Source: Endobugula sp965225895
Lineage (GTDB): Bacteria; Pseudomonadota; Gammaproteobacteria; Pseudomonadales; Cellvibrionaceae
Assembly: GCA_965225895.1 (NCBI GenBank)
Contig: CBDDBR010000011.1
Location: 2,232,001 to 2,296,000 of the forward strand
DNA length: 64,000 nt
Direction: 5' to 3'
Under the pieces are notes generated by a model. It had not been told where the DNA came from, did not search any database, and saw only the letters and a list, made by a program, of their open reading frames with translations. Shown here piece by piece: positions 35,784 through 45,052 of the stretch (positions within the stretch are counted from its first letter, which is position 1; every line of letters starts with the position of its first letter). A program made the position numbers and the translations under genes.

Positions 35784-36935
35784 ATGGTAAACATAATAAA
35801 CCGGCTTATGGCTTGGTTGTCTATTCCTGCGTTATCGTTGGCTTCATTACTTATGAGCCATCAGGTTTTAGCTGAAGAGAGTGGGCGTTCCAGCGTTAAT
35901 ATGCCAATTGGGGTAACCCCCGTTAGTGTCGATATATACGGACTCCACATGGATATATTCTGGTGGTGTGTGGGTATAGGCGTTGTTGTCTTTGGTGTCA
36001 TGTTTTATTCAATGATTGTTCACCGTAAATCTAATGGTGCAAAAGCAGCGAATTTTCATGAAAGTACGGCACTAGAAATTCTCTGGACTGTATTACCGTT
36101 CGTTATCCTCATTATTATGGCGTATCCCGCCACCAAAACATTGATTAAGTTATACGACACCTCAGAATCTGAAGTAGATATCGTAGTAACGGGCTATCAG
36201 TGGTATTGGAAATACGAGTACCTTGACCAAGATGTGAGCTTCTTTAGCCGTCTCAGTACTCCACAAGAACAAATTTATAATAAGGCGCCTAAGGGTGACA
36301 ATTATCTGCTTGAAGTGGATGAGCCTTTAATTATCCCAGTTAACAAGAAAGTACGATTTTTGGTCACGTCTAATGATGTGATTCATTCTTGGTGGGTGCC
36401 TGATCTTGCGGTTAAGCGTGATGCGATCCCTGGTTATATCAATGAAAGCTGGGCAAAAGTAGAGCGTCCAGGTTTATATCGCGGTGTTTGTGCCGAGCTA
36501 TGTGGTAAAGATCATGGCTTTATGCCGATTGTAGTGAAGGCGGTTGAAGAAGAGGAATATACCGCATGGCTATCTGAGCGTCGTGAACAGGCCGCTAAAA
36601 TTAAGGCCTTGTCAGGTAAAACGTTTACGCTTGATGAGCTTATGTCTACAGGTGAGCAGGTGTATGCGAAAGCATGTATGGCATGTCATGGTGAAAACGG
36701 TGAAGGCGGTGTGGGTAAAGCCATTGCTGGAAGCCCAGTTGCCACGGGTGATATTGCGAATCATTTAGACGTTATTTTAAACGGTGTGAGTGGTTCAGCC
36801 ATGGCAGCGTACAAAGAACAATTATCCGAAGTCGATGCAGCAGCAGTAGTGACTTACCAACGTAATGCGTTTGGTAATAATACAGGCGAAATTATTCAGC
36901 CAATCGACATTCTTAATTTCAAGCAAGGCAAGTAG
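35784..36935 (+). CDS. coxB: Cytochrome c oxidase subunit II with fused cytochrome c domain
   Basis: 383 residues of the aa3/caa3-type oxidase, entering electrons through the CuA centre. A signal-like N terminus (ending SHQVLA), two membrane helices (about 55-77 and 95-117), then the periplasmic cupredoxin domain with HSWWVPDLAVK and the CuA ligands CAELCGKDHGFM. A C-terminal cytochrome c domain carries the heme motif CMACH near residue 300, making this a caa3-like subunit II. coxA starts 12 nt later. Confidence 0.96.
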   Translation: MVNIINRLMAWLSIPALSLASLLMSHQVLAEESGRSSVNMPIGVTPVSVDIYGLHMDIFWWCVGIGVVVFGVMFYSMIVHRKSNGAKAANFHESTALEILWTVLPFVILIIMAYPATKTLIKLYDTSESEVDIVVTGYQWYWKYEYLDQDVSFFSRLSTPQEQIYNKAPKGDNYLLEVDEPLIIPVNKKVRFLVTSNDVIHSWWVPDLAVKRDAIPGYINESWAKVERPGLYRGVCAELCGKDHGFMPIVVKAVEEEEYTAWLSERREQAAKIKALSGKTFTLDELMSTGEQVYAKACMACHGENGEGGVGKAIAGSPVATGDIANHLDVILNGVSGSAMAAYKEQLSEVDAAAVVTYQRNAFGNNTGEIIQPIDILNFKQGK

Positions 36936-36947
36936 AGGGGAATTATC

Positions 36948-38498
36948 ATGGCTCACGGTCCTGCTAAAGGCTTTTCACGTTGGTTATATACCACTAACCA
37001 CAAAGATATTGGTTCGATGTATCTCTGGTTTAGTTTTGCAATGTTTTTACTGGGTGGCGTATTTGCTCTAGTGATTCGTGCAGAATTATTTGAACCTGGT
37101 TTACAAATCGTTGAACCTGAATTTTTTAATCAGATGACAACCATGCACGGTTTGGTGATGGTGTTCGGTGCGGTGATGCCAGCATTTGTTGGCTTGGCAA
37201 ACTGGATGATTCCTATGATGGTGGGTGCGCCAGATATGGCGTTACCACGCATGAATAACTGGAGTTTTTGGATTCTACCTTTTGCGTTTGCCATTATGGT
37301 ATCAACGCTATTTATGGAAGGTGGTGGCCCTAACTTTGGTTGGACATTCTATGCGCCACTATCAACAACTTATGCGCCGCCAAGTGTTACCTTCTTTATT
37401 TTTGCTGTGCATATTATGGGTGCGAGCTCGATCATGGGTTCAATTAATATTATCGCAACGATCTTTAATATGCGTGCCCCAGGTATGACATTAATGAAGA
37501 TGCCATTGTTTGTATGGACATGGTTAATCACAGCGTATCTATTGATTGCGGTAATGCCTGTACTCGCAGGTGTGGTAACCATGATGTTAATGGATATTCA
37601 TTTTGGTACGAGCTTCTTTGATGCGGCAGGTGGCGGTGATCCCGTTTTATTCCAGCACGTTTTCTGGTTCTTCGGGCATCCTGAAGTGTACATTATGATT
37701 TTGCCAGCATTTGGTATTGTGAGTGCAATTATCCCAACGTTTGCGCGCAAGCCATTGTTTGGTTATTCCTCTATGGTATATGCAACAGCATCGATTGCGT
37801 TCTTAAGCTTTATTGTTTGGGCGCATCACATGTTTACGGTGGGTATGCCAATAGCCGGTGAGCTATTCTTTATGTATGCCACCATGCTCATTGCGGTGCC
37901 GACAGGTGTGAAAGTCTTTAACTGGGTAACAACCATGTTCCGTGGTTCTATGACATTTGAAACACCGATGTTGTTTTCTATCGCTTTTGTTATTTTATTT
38001 ACCATTGGTGGTTTCTCTGGCTTGATGTTGGCGATTGCACCTGCGGATTTTCAGTATCACGATACCTACTTTGTTGTGGCTCATTTCCACTATGTATTAG
38101 TACCTGGTGCTATCTTCTCTATTACAGCGGGTGTTTATTATTGGCTGCCTAAATGGTGTGGCAATATGTATAACGAGACGATGGGTAAAACACAATTTTG
38201 GATGGCGTTTGTGGGCTTGAATTTAACTTTCTTCCCTATGCACTTTGTTGGTCTTGCGGGTATGCAGCGCCGTGTACCAGATTACAATCAGTTTTTTGCT
38301 GATTTTAATATGATATCGAGTTGTGGTGCTTTCCTTTTTGGTGCGGCACAAATCTTCTTGTTGTATAACGTTATTGCAACAATAAGAGGTGGTAAAAAAG
38401 CAACGCCTGAAGTGTGGGAAAATCCTGAAGGTTTGGAATGGACAGTGGATTCTCCTGCGCCATACCATACGTTTACGACACCACCCGAAGTGAAGTAA
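36948..38498 (+). CDS. coxA: Cytochrome c oxidase subunit I
   Basis: Catalytic heme-copper subunit that reduces oxygen and pumps protons. 516 residues with 12 membrane helices. The CuB/helix VI motif WFFGHPEVYIMILPAFG, with the His-Tyr crosslink Tyr and the Glu of the D channel, is present, as are WAHHMFTVG (CuB histidines) and VAHFHYVL (heme ligands). ATG 36948 has AGGGGAATT upstream. It belongs to an operon coxB-coxA-ctaG-coxC. Confidence 0.97.
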   Translation: MAHGPAKGFSRWLYTTNHKDIGSMYLWFSFAMFLLGGVFALVIRAELFEPGLQIVEPEFFNQMTTMHGLVMVFGAVMPAFVGLANWMIPMMVGAPDMALPRMNNWSFWILPFAFAIMVSTLFMEGGGPNFGWTFYAPLSTTYAPPSVTFFIFAVHIMGASSIMGSINIIATIFNMRAPGMTLMKMPLFVWTWLITAYLLIAVMPVLAGVVTMMLMDIHFGTSFFDAAGGGDPVLFQHVFWFFGHPEVYIMILPAFGIVSAIIPTFARKPLFGYSSMVYATASIAFLSFIVWAHHMFTVGMPIAGELFFMYATMLIAVPTGVKVFNWVTTMFRGSMTFETPMLFSIAFVILFTIGGFSGLMLAIAPADFQYHDTYFVVAHFHYVLVPGAIFSITAGVYYWLPKWCGNMYNETMGKTQFWMAFVGLNLTFFPMHFVGLAGMQRRVPDYNQFFADFNMISSCGAFLFGAAQIFLLYNVIATIRGGKKATPEVWENPEGLEWTVDSPAPYHTFTTPPEVK

Positions 38499-38565
38499 AT
38501 TTTTAAAATATCGCGTTATTAATAATTAGATAAATCAGTAGCGCGATATTTTGTAGAGGTTGTTA

Positions 38566-39138
38566 ATGAAAAACCCATGGCAAAATAATTCAACTCCCGT
38601 TCTTTGCGCTAAGTTAGGTGTAACGGTTGTGATGATGTTTGTATTTGCTATTTTTATTATGCCGCCTCTTTATGATTTGTTTTGTGATGTGACTGGCCTA
38701 AATGGAAAAACGGGTGGGGCACTTTCAACAGAGCAAGCCAATGAATTTGGGATAGATACATCGCGAACAATCAAAGTTCAATTTTTAGCAACAAATAATG
38801 AAAATATGCCATGGGGATTTAAACCGCAAATACGTTCGGTCATTGTTCACCCTGGCGAGCCTACAGTTGTTAGTTATTTTGCAGAAAATACCACTAACAA
38901 AGATATGGTGGGACAAGCTATTCCTAGTTTGGTGCCCTTTAAGGCCGCAAACTATTTTCATAAAACAGAATGCTTTTGTTTTAATCAACAACCGTTACAA
39001 GCAGGCAAAAGCGCAGAATTGGGGTTAAGTTTTATTGTTGACATAGACATTCCTAAACATATTAAGACCATAACATTGTCTTATACCTTGTTTGATATTA
39101 CGGATGCACAACAGCCAGCGTTAGCAGTGCTTAACTAA
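38566..39138 (+). CDS. ctaG: Cytochrome c oxidase assembly protein CtaG/Cox11
   Basis: Copper chaperone inserting CuB into subunit I. About 190 residues: one N-terminal membrane helix (VTVVMMFVFAIFIMPPLYDLFC) and a periplasmic immunoglobulin-like domain with the copper-binding motif ECFCFNQQPL. ATG 38566, with AGAGG 6 nt upstream, is preferred to a TTG two codons earlier. It lies between coxA and coxC, as in Pseudomonas. Confidence 0.95.
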   Translation: MKNPWQNNSTPVLCAKLGVTVVMMFVFAIFIMPPLYDLFCDVTGLNGKTGGALSTEQANEFGIDTSRTIKVQFLATNNENMPWGFKPQIRSVIVHPGEPTVVSYFAENTTNKDMVGQAIPSLVPFKAANYFHKTECFCFNQQPLQAGKSAELGLSFIVDIDIPKHIKTITLSYTLFDITDAQQPALAVLN

Positions 39139-39172
39139 CATTAATAAAAAATTAAAATAATGGAGAAATCCT

Positions 39173-40081
39173 ATGGCGAGTGAAGGTACTTATTACGTTC
39201 CAGAGCAAAGCAAGCTGCCAATATTTGCTTCTTTGGGCATGGGCTCAATGGCATTTGGTATAGCGACATGGATGAATGGTGGCGCAGCAACAATATTTCT
39301 CATTGGTTCACTGATTATGGCCCTTGTATTATGGTGCTGGTTTAGCACGGTCATTGATGAAAATATGCGTGGCCTTAATGATGCACAGTTAAAGCGTTCT
39401 TATGTATGGGGCATGGGCTGGTTTATTTTTAGTGAGGTAATGTTTTTTGCGGCTTTTTTTGGCGCCTTATATTACATCCGTCATTTAGCTTTGCCTTGGT
39501 TATCAGGCGAGGGGAGTAATGCTTCTACCAATGCTATTTTGTGGAGTGGTTTTGCCGCTGAATGGCCATTAATGGTGACACCAGATATGGCTGTGAACGG
39601 CGATGCGGCAGAAATGGTTGGCCCTGGTGCCAATATGAGTATTACTACAGCGGAGTCTATTTGGAGTTGGTTACCGTTTTGGAATACCGCGGTACTACTA
39701 ACATCTAGCGTCACAGTGCATATGGCGCATACAGCCTTAAAAAATGCGAATAAAAAGTTATTTAATATATGGTTAGGTATTACAGTATTGCTGGGTATTA
39801 TCTTCGTTATTTTACAGGTAGAAGAATATATTCATGCTTATAGTGTGGGTTTAACACTAGAGACTGGCATATACGGTACTACATTCTTTATGCTCACTGG
39901 TTTTCATGGTGCGCACGTGACTATTGGTACTTTTATGTTGCTGGTTATGTGGTTACGTTCAGTCACAAAAGGCCATTTCACACATGACGATTGTTTTGGT
40001 TTTGAGTCAGCCAGCTGGTATTGGCATTTTGTTGATGTGGTTTGGGTAGGTTTGTTTATTTTTGTGTATATTTTAGGTTAA
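39173..40081 (+). CDS. coxC: Cytochrome c oxidase subunit III
   Basis: Seven-helix structural subunit III. 302 residues; FSEVMFFAAFFGALYYIRH, the helix VTVHMAHTALKNANK, YGTTFFMLTGFHGAHVTIG and SASWYWHFVDVVWVGLFIFVY are hallmark blocks. ATG 39173 follows GGAGAAATCCT. A terminator lies 3 nt after its stop and also serves the convergent DUF2909 gene. Confidence 0.97.
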   Translation: MASEGTYYVPEQSKLPIFASLGMGSMAFGIATWMNGGAATIFLIGSLIMALVLWCWFSTVIDENMRGLNDAQLKRSYVWGMGWFIFSEVMFFAAFFGALYYIRHLALPWLSGEGSNASTNAILWSGFAAEWPLMVTPDMAVNGDAAEMVGPGANMSITTAESIWSWLPFWNTAVLLTSSVTVHMAHTALKNANKKLFNIWLGITVLLGIIFVILQVEEYIHAYSVGLTLETGIYGTTFFMLTGFHGAHVTIGTFMLLVMWLRSVTKGHFTHDDCFGFESASWYWHFVDVVWVGLFIFVYILG

Positions 40082-40083
40082 AC

Positions 40084-40120
40084 AAAAAATAAGGGTGGGT
40101 TTATTCCACCCTTATTTTTT
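40084..40120. terminator. Bidirectional intrinsic terminator between coxC and DUF2909
   Basis: AAAAAATAAGGGTGG at 40084-40098, a 7-nt loop, and CCACCCTTATTTTTT at 40106-40120, a 15-bp stem with A and T tracts on both sides. It serves the convergent ends of coxC and the DUF2909 gene and includes the latter's stop codon. Confidence 0.9.
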
Positions 40121-40375
40121 TATCTGCTGTATTTGCTGCTGTACTTGTTCTTTCGTTAATTTTCTATCCCATGGCGCGCTGCTTCCTAATTGGCCCGTAT
40201 AAAGTCCGTAAAAAATAGTACCTAATAGCAAGGTGGCTAATATAATACGAACGCCAAGGGCGTAAACGGTGCGTTTAGTGGGTGATGTCACATCTTTAAA
40301 TAAAAAAACTAAACCGCTGCTTAAACTAATAAGCACCCCAATAAACAATAATATAATAATGAGTTTGAGTAGCAT
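40112..40375 (-). CDS. Twin transmembrane protein, DUF2909
   Basis: An 87-residue protein with two hydrophobic segments (LIIILLFIGVLISLSSGLVFL and ALGVRIILATLLLGTIFYGLY) and a polar tail, matching the DUF2909 proteins encoded beside SURF1 in Pseudomonas. It is probably an oxidase assembly helper, but its role is unknown. It starts at ATG 40375 and its start codon overlaps that of the divergent SURF1 gene by two bases. Confidence 0.8.
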   Translation of the reverse strand: MLLKLIIILLFIGVLISLSSGLVFLFKDVTSPTKRTVYALGVRIILATLLLGTIFYGLYTGQLGSSAPWDRKLTKEQVQQQIQQIKK

Positions 40376-41096
40376 GATATTCTCGTTAAGAAAAAGAGTA
40401 ATTAATCAATGGCAATTGTCATTGTTGTTTTTATTATTCTTGCCACTGTTATTACGCTTGGGTTATTGGCAGTTAGAGCGCGCAGAAGAAAAGCAGCAAT
40501 TGCTCACAGTGTATCAACAACAACGAAACTTACCAGCACAAAAATTTTCTTTATCATCGACAAAAAAAATAGCAGATTACCAATCAATTGTTCTTGAAGG
40601 TGAATACCTCCATCAGTACTATTGGTTATTAGACAATAAGCCTAGAAGTGGTAAAGTGGGCTACGAAGTCATCATGCCTTTAAAGGTCGAAGGTGGTATT
40701 GTGTTGATCAACCGTGGTTGGGTTGTTGCTCCCCGCTTAAGAGGGGAGTTGCCAGAAATTACAACACCTACAGAGACAGTAAAAATACAAGGATATTTTT
40801 ATCAAGCATCAAAGAATGCTATTTTTGTAAATACAGAGAGTGATTGGTTAGAACAGTGGCCAAAACGAGTATTGCAGTTAAGTGTTGCTACAGCAGAACA
40901 AAATATTAATAGTGCAATCTATGAAAAAATACTCAGAATAAATAGCCATAGTGATGGTGCTTTCATTACTGATTGGCCAGTCATTAATACATTGCCAGAA
41001 AAGCATCAAGGATATGCGGTGCAATGGTTTGCTATGGCGATAGCGTTATTGTTGTTATACCTTTGGGCTTTATATAAACGAGAGCCAGTAGAATAA
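40374..41096 (+). CDS. SURF1-family cytochrome oxidase assembly protein
   Basis: About 240 residues with one membrane helix at each end (LSLLFLLFLPLLLRLGYWQL and FAMAIALLLLYLWALY). GYWQLERAEEK after helix 1 and INRGW in the periplasmic domain are SURF1 hallmarks. SURF1 helps deliver heme A to subunit I. ATG 40374 is best by homology; ATG 40359 is a possible earlier start. Its position after the divergent DUF2909 gene matches Pseudomonas. Confidence 0.92.
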   Translation: MIFSLRKRVINQWQLSLLFLLFLPLLLRLGYWQLERAEEKQQLLTVYQQQRNLPAQKFSLSSTKKIADYQSIVLEGEYLHQYYWLLDNKPRSGKVGYEVIMPLKVEGGIVLINRGWVVAPRLRGELPEITTPTETVKIQGYFYQASKNAIFVNTESDWLEQWPKRVLQLSVATAEQNINSAIYEKILRINSHSDGAFITDWPVINTLPEKHQGYAVQWFAMAIALLLLYLWALYKREPVE

Positions 41097-41118
41097 AAAG
41101 AAAAATAAGAGAGCAGTA

Positions 41119-41757
41119 ATGAATAACGAACAAGTGACCAACGCAGATGACACAAAAAAAATAATTAAGCGAAACCGTTTTTTTGGCATATTAATTATTT
41201 TTATGGTGGTCGCCCCTATGGGTATGGCTTATATCATGTATCAAACAGGTTGGGGGGTGTCTTCAAATACAACCAATAAAGGCCTGCTATTAAGCCCACC
41301 ATTGCCTATTCAAGAATTAATCTTGTCGAAAGATGATACGTTATTAACAGCGCTTTTTTCTGATACTCAAGCGAGTAAAAAATGGCGTTTATTAGTTCCT
41401 GTTACATCACGTTGTGCAGATATATGCCAAAAAAATCTGTATACCACTCGACAAGTACATATTCGCTTAGCAGAAAAAGCGTATCGCGTTGAACGAATTA
41501 TTTTATCTCTCGATGAATTGCAAGTTACGCTAAATGAGCAATTGGATAAAGAGCATCCCAATACCTTACGACCACAAATGAGCAGTACAGATTTCTCGCA
41601 ATGGGTTGCACCCGCTAACATTGAAGGTGCTGTTGAAGATTACTATTATTTAGTGGATCAAGAAGGTTATATGATGATGCGTTATGACGTATCGCATACT
41701 GGACAAGATTTACTTGATGACATTAAAAAGTTATTAAAATTTACTTACGATAAATAA
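41119..41757 (+). CDS. Membrane-anchored thioredoxin-fold oxidase assembly protein
   Basis: A 212-residue protein with one N-terminal membrane helix (about 20-41) and a periplasmic domain with Cys99 and Cys103 in RCADIC, a Cx3C pair like the copper site of SCO proteins. Homologues of unknown function occur in the same place, between SURF1 and ctaA, in Pseudomonas. It probably helps assemble CuA. It is the only protein in this cluster, other than CoxB, with a visible Cx3C. Confidence 0.75.
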   Translation: MNNEQVTNADDTKKIIKRNRFFGILIIFMVVAPMGMAYIMYQTGWGVSSNTTNKGLLLSPPLPIQELILSKDDTLLTALFSDTQASKKWRLLVPVTSRCADICQKNLYTTRQVHIRLAEKAYRVERIILSLDELQVTLNEQLDKEHPNTLRPQMSSTDFSQWVAPANIEGAVEDYYYLVDQEGYMMMRYDVSHTGQDLLDDIKKLLKFTYDK

Positions 41758-41813
41758 AAAATAAAAACAATTAATAATAAAAAATATATCGTACGTATTA
41801 ATGGGAATAAACG

Positions 41814-42863
41814 ATGTTATTTAACAATACAATAAAAAATACATTACTGTTTCGTTTAACCTTAGCAGCATTTTTATTGGCGATAATTGTTGTTGTGCTT
41901 GGGGCATTTACTCGTTTAGTGGATGCAGGCTTAGGTTGTCCTGATTGGCCTGGGTGTTATGGGCACCTATTGTGGCCTGACGAAGCGCACGAAATTATTA
42001 AGGCAGAAGCAGCCTTTCCTCATGCGCCAGTAGAAACAGATAAAACATGGCCAGAAATGGTACATCGTTATTTTGCAGGCACCTTAGGTTTATTTATTCT
42101 TGCTATTGCAATCATATCGATTCGGCTTAATCAATGTACATCGGGTACATTGTCTCATATTGAAAAACTACCTTTAAAACTGCCCTTATTTTTGTTGGCC
42201 TTAGTGATTTTACAAGCTGCGTTTGGAATGTGGACAGTGACTTTAAAGCTATGGCCTAAAGTTGTTACTGCCCATTTATTGGGTGGCTTTGCTACGTTAT
42301 CGTTGTTATGGCTATTAGTGCAACGTTTAGGTGGTGAGCGCTGGTTGTTAACGCAAGCTCAAGAAAAAAAATTACAGGGTATAAAACCTTTACTGTTGTT
42401 TTCATTGTGTATTGTTATTGTGCAAATAGCATTAGGGGGCTGGGTAAGCTCTAACTATGCTGCACTAGCCTGCCCAGATATTCCACAGTGCTTGGGAGAG
42501 TGGGTTCCGCCCATGGATCTTGTTACTGGATTTGCAGTATTTCAAGATATTGGGCCTAACTATTTAGGTGGGCAATTAGATAATCATGGCCGTACGGCCA
42601 TTCACTTTATGCATCGTTTAGGTGCCGTTACGGTATTAATTACCTTACTTATTTTAGCGTTTAATATGTGGCGTGTAGGTTCATCACAAGTTACATCATG
42701 GGTTTATCTTTTGTTACTTGTGCTTTTTGTACAGCTTGCCCTTGGTGTGAGCAATATTATTTTTGCATTACCGTTAAGTGTTGCTGTGGCTCATAATGCG
42801 ATAGGTGCGCTATTGCTATTAGTGATGGTATCTATTTGCTACCGTGTTTTTTCAAAACAATAA
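41814..42863 (+). CDS. ctaA: Heme A synthase
   Basis: Oxidises the C8 methyl of heme O to the formyl group of heme A. 349 residues with eight helices. LVDAGLGCPDWPGCYG and ACPDIPQCLGEW are typical extracellular loops, and the heme-ligating histidines are in MVHRYFAGTLG, TAHLLGG, HFMHRLGAV and VAHNAIGA. ctaB follows 14 nt downstream, so heme O and heme A synthesis are encoded together with the oxidase. Confidence 0.95.
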   Translation: MLFNNTIKNTLLFRLTLAAFLLAIIVVVLGAFTRLVDAGLGCPDWPGCYGHLLWPDEAHEIIKAEAAFPHAPVETDKTWPEMVHRYFAGTLGLFILAIAIISIRLNQCTSGTLSHIEKLPLKLPLFLLALVILQAAFGMWTVTLKLWPKVVTAHLLGGFATLSLLWLLVQRLGGERWLLTQAQEKKLQGIKPLLLFSLCIVIVQIALGGWVSSNYAALACPDIPQCLGEWVPPMDLVTGFAVFQDIGPNYLGGQLDNHGRTAIHFMHRLGAVTVLITLLILAFNMWRVGSSQVTSWVYLLLLVLFVQLALGVSNIIFALPLSVAVAHNAIGALLLLVMVSICYRVFSKQ

Positions 42864-42877
42864 TAATTGAGAAGTTT

Positions 42878-43783
42878 ATGAATACCTCATCAGATATATT
42901 GACAGTGGAACGCCCCATTTGGCGTGATTATTTAGAATTATGTAAGCCCAAAGTTGTTGCGCTTATGTTGCTGACGTCGTTAATTGGTATGTTGTTAGCT
43001 GTGCCAGGAATGGTACCCGTGGGTATTTTATTTTGGGGTAACTTAGGCATTGCATTGTGTGCTGGTAGTGCGGCAGCAGTGAATCATTTGGTGGATCGAC
43101 AAATAGATCAAAAAATGAAACGCACACTCAATCGACCGATTGCTAAAGGTAGAGTTGAGCCAGCAAAAGCCATTGTTTTTGCTTTTGTGATTGGCGTATT
43201 AGGAATGGTAATTTTATTAGTATTTGTTAATGCGTTAACCGCATGGTTAACTCTTGCATCATTAGTAGGCTACGCATTAATTTATACCATGTTCTTAAAG
43301 CGTGCCACACCACAAAATATTGTGATTGGTGGTTTAGCGGGCGCAGCCCCACCGTTATTGGGTTGGGTAGCGGTAACCAATAGTATTGATGGGCATGGTT
43401 TATTATTGGTGCTGATTATTTTTGCATGGACACCGCCGCATTTTTGGGCGTTAGCGGTACATCGTAAAGATGATTATGCCAAAGCTGATATCCCTATGTT
43501 ACCTGTAACTCATGGTGTGCGTTATACCAAAATTCATATTGTTTTATATACCATCATTATGATTTTAGTCACGGTATTACCCTATGTTACTGGAATGTTT
43601 AATTGGTTGTATTTACTGGGTGCTTTGATATTAGGTGCAGGATTTTTATATTGGAGTGTGGTGATGTTGTTAGATAAACATCCTGATGCACCTATGCAAA
43701 CCTTTAAGTATTCTATTATTTATTTAATGGTGTTATTTGTTGTTATGTTGCTGGATCATTATCTTTTGCCCGTGAGTGTGTAA
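42878..43783 (+). CDS. ctaB: Protoheme IX farnesyltransferase (heme O synthase)
   Basis: Attaches farnesyl to heme B to make heme O. 301 residues, nine hydrophobic segments; the prenyltransferase motifs are AVNHLVDRQIDQKMKRTLNRP and the second Asp-rich loop VHRKDDYAKADIPMLPV. ATG 42878, preceded by GAGAAG, is preferred to a start 14 codons upstream that lies within the end of ctaA. It is also called cyoE. Confidence 0.95.
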   Translation: MNTSSDILTVERPIWRDYLELCKPKVVALMLLTSLIGMLLAVPGMVPVGILFWGNLGIALCAGSAAAVNHLVDRQIDQKMKRTLNRPIAKGRVEPAKAIVFAFVIGVLGMVILLVFVNALTAWLTLASLVGYALIYTMFLKRATPQNIVIGGLAGAAPPLLGWVAVTNSIDGHGLLLVLIIFAWTPPHFWALAVHRKDDYAKADIPMLPVTHGVRYTKIHIVLYTIIMILVTVLPYVTGMFNWLYLLGALILGAGFLYWSVVMLLDKHPDAPMQTFKYSIIYLMVLFVVMLLDHYLLPVSV

Positions 43784-43790
43784 TATTATT

Positions 43791-44237
43791 ATGAGTGACA
43801 TACAAAAAAATATTAAAAAAACGGTGTTAGTTATTGTTGCCATTATGGTGACAATATTAGCTTTGTTTATTAATAAAATAACAACGCCGCGTTATTTATC
43901 GAATATAGAATTAAAAATTAATGGCTTAGAGCTAGTCAAAGCAACCGAAAAAAATACTTTAGGTGAGGGTGTATCTGGTGACTATTGGATGTTGTTGGCG
44001 GCAGACCAAGAAGATAAAGCGGCCTTAGATGCTTTGCATCAAGAGCTTAAGCCATCTCTACGTAAAAAAGTCATGGTTGTTTATAGTGCTGCAACGGAGT
44101 TAAAAGCTCAGGTTAATCAGTCGAAAAAAATTATTCCTATTATAAAACCATCGGGAGAATTTTTGGGGTACTTCACTTACCCTTATGATACACATAAGAT
44201 GATTTTAACCTTGTCGTCTGTGGTGACGCATCGCTAG
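43791..44237 (+). CDS. SCO-like protein without cysteines
   Basis: A 148-residue protein with one N-terminal helix (about 11-28) in the slot where Pseudomonas encodes SCO1/SenC after ctaB. The pattern NKITTPRYLSNIELKINGLEL and the end IIPIIKPSGEFLGYFTYPYD are like the first and last strands of SCO proteins, but the protein has no Cys at all from ATG 43791 onward, so the CxxxC copper site is absent. It is shorter than SCO1 by about 60 residues. Likely a degenerate or repurposed SCO homologue; homology is inferred from position and pattern. Confidence 0.6.
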   Translation: MSDIQKNIKKTVLVIVAIMVTILALFINKITTPRYLSNIELKINGLELVKATEKNTLGEGVSGDYWMLLAADQEDKAALDALHQELKPSLRKKVMVVYSAATELKAQVNQSKKIIPIIKPSGEFLGYFTYPYDTHKMILTLSSVVTHR

Positions 44238-44266
44238 TGGTGCAAAGTATTTTTATATTCTTGGTG

Positions 44267-45052
44267 TTATTTTTGTCGTACACCTAAAAAACTGATTAAA
44301 AATAATAAGCTTGCCGATACAACAATCGCTGGCCCTGCAGGCGCATCCCATAATAAAGAGCCACATAAGCCGCCAATAATTGATAGGCAGCCAATGGCTC
44401 CTGCATAAAATACCATTTTTTCTGGTGAGTTGGCTAAATAGCGTGCGGCAGCAGCAGGAATAATAAGCAATGCTGTTATTAACAAAACACCAACAATTTT
44501 AATCGCAACGGCAATAGTCAGTGCGAGTAACACAAAAAGTAGAAAGCGCATTTTTTTAACAGGCACGCCCTCGACTAAAGCGAGTGATTCATTGACTACC
44601 AGTGATAACAGCGATGACCAATAACGCCATATACATAAGCTTATAATAATTAATAAACTATAAATGATGATGACATCATTCAATGTTGTTGATAGTAAAT
44701 CACCTAATAAATATGAGGTAAGGTCTAATCGTCCAGTATCAAAAATACTAATAAGAACCAAGCCAAGCGCTAAGGTTGAGTGAGAAAGAATACCTAATAA
44801 GGTATCGGTGGGTAATTGCTTTTGGTTTTGCCATAAGACGAGTAATAGTGCGATAACAATGCTGGATAAAATAATCGCAATTTGCATATTAACGGCCAAT
44901 AGTAAACCTAAGGCCACACCGAGTAATGATGAGTGAGCTAATGTATCCCCAAAATATGCGAGCCGTTGCCAAACAATAAAAGAACCAAGCGGTGCGGCGA
45001 TAATTGCAACACCTAACCCCGCAGCAAGGGCAAGTAATAAAAAATCAGCCAT
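44267..45052 (-). CDS. znuB: Zinc ABC transporter permease ZnuB
   Basis: Membrane permease of the ZnuABC zinc importer. About 261 residues, seven to eight hydrophobic segments; APLGSFIVWQRLAYFGDTLAHSSLLGVALG and VALVEGVPV-type blocks mark the ABC-3 family. ATG 45052 overlaps the end of znuC by 8 nt; upstream in-frame starts lie inside znuC. Gene order zur-znuC-znuB on the minus strand. Confidence 0.94.
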   Translation of the reverse strand: MADFLLLALAAGLGVAIIAAPLGSFIVWQRLAYFGDTLAHSSLLGVALGLLLAVNMQIAIILSSIVIALLLVLWQNQKQLPTDTLLGILSHSTLALGLVLISIFDTGRLDLTSYLLGDLLSTTLNDVIIIYSLLIIISLCIWRYWSSLLSLVVNESLALVEGVPVKKMRFLLFVLLALTIAVAIKIVGVLLITALLIIPAAAARYLANSPEKMVFYAGAIGCLSIIGGLCGSLLWDAPAGPAIVVSASLLFLISFLGVRQK

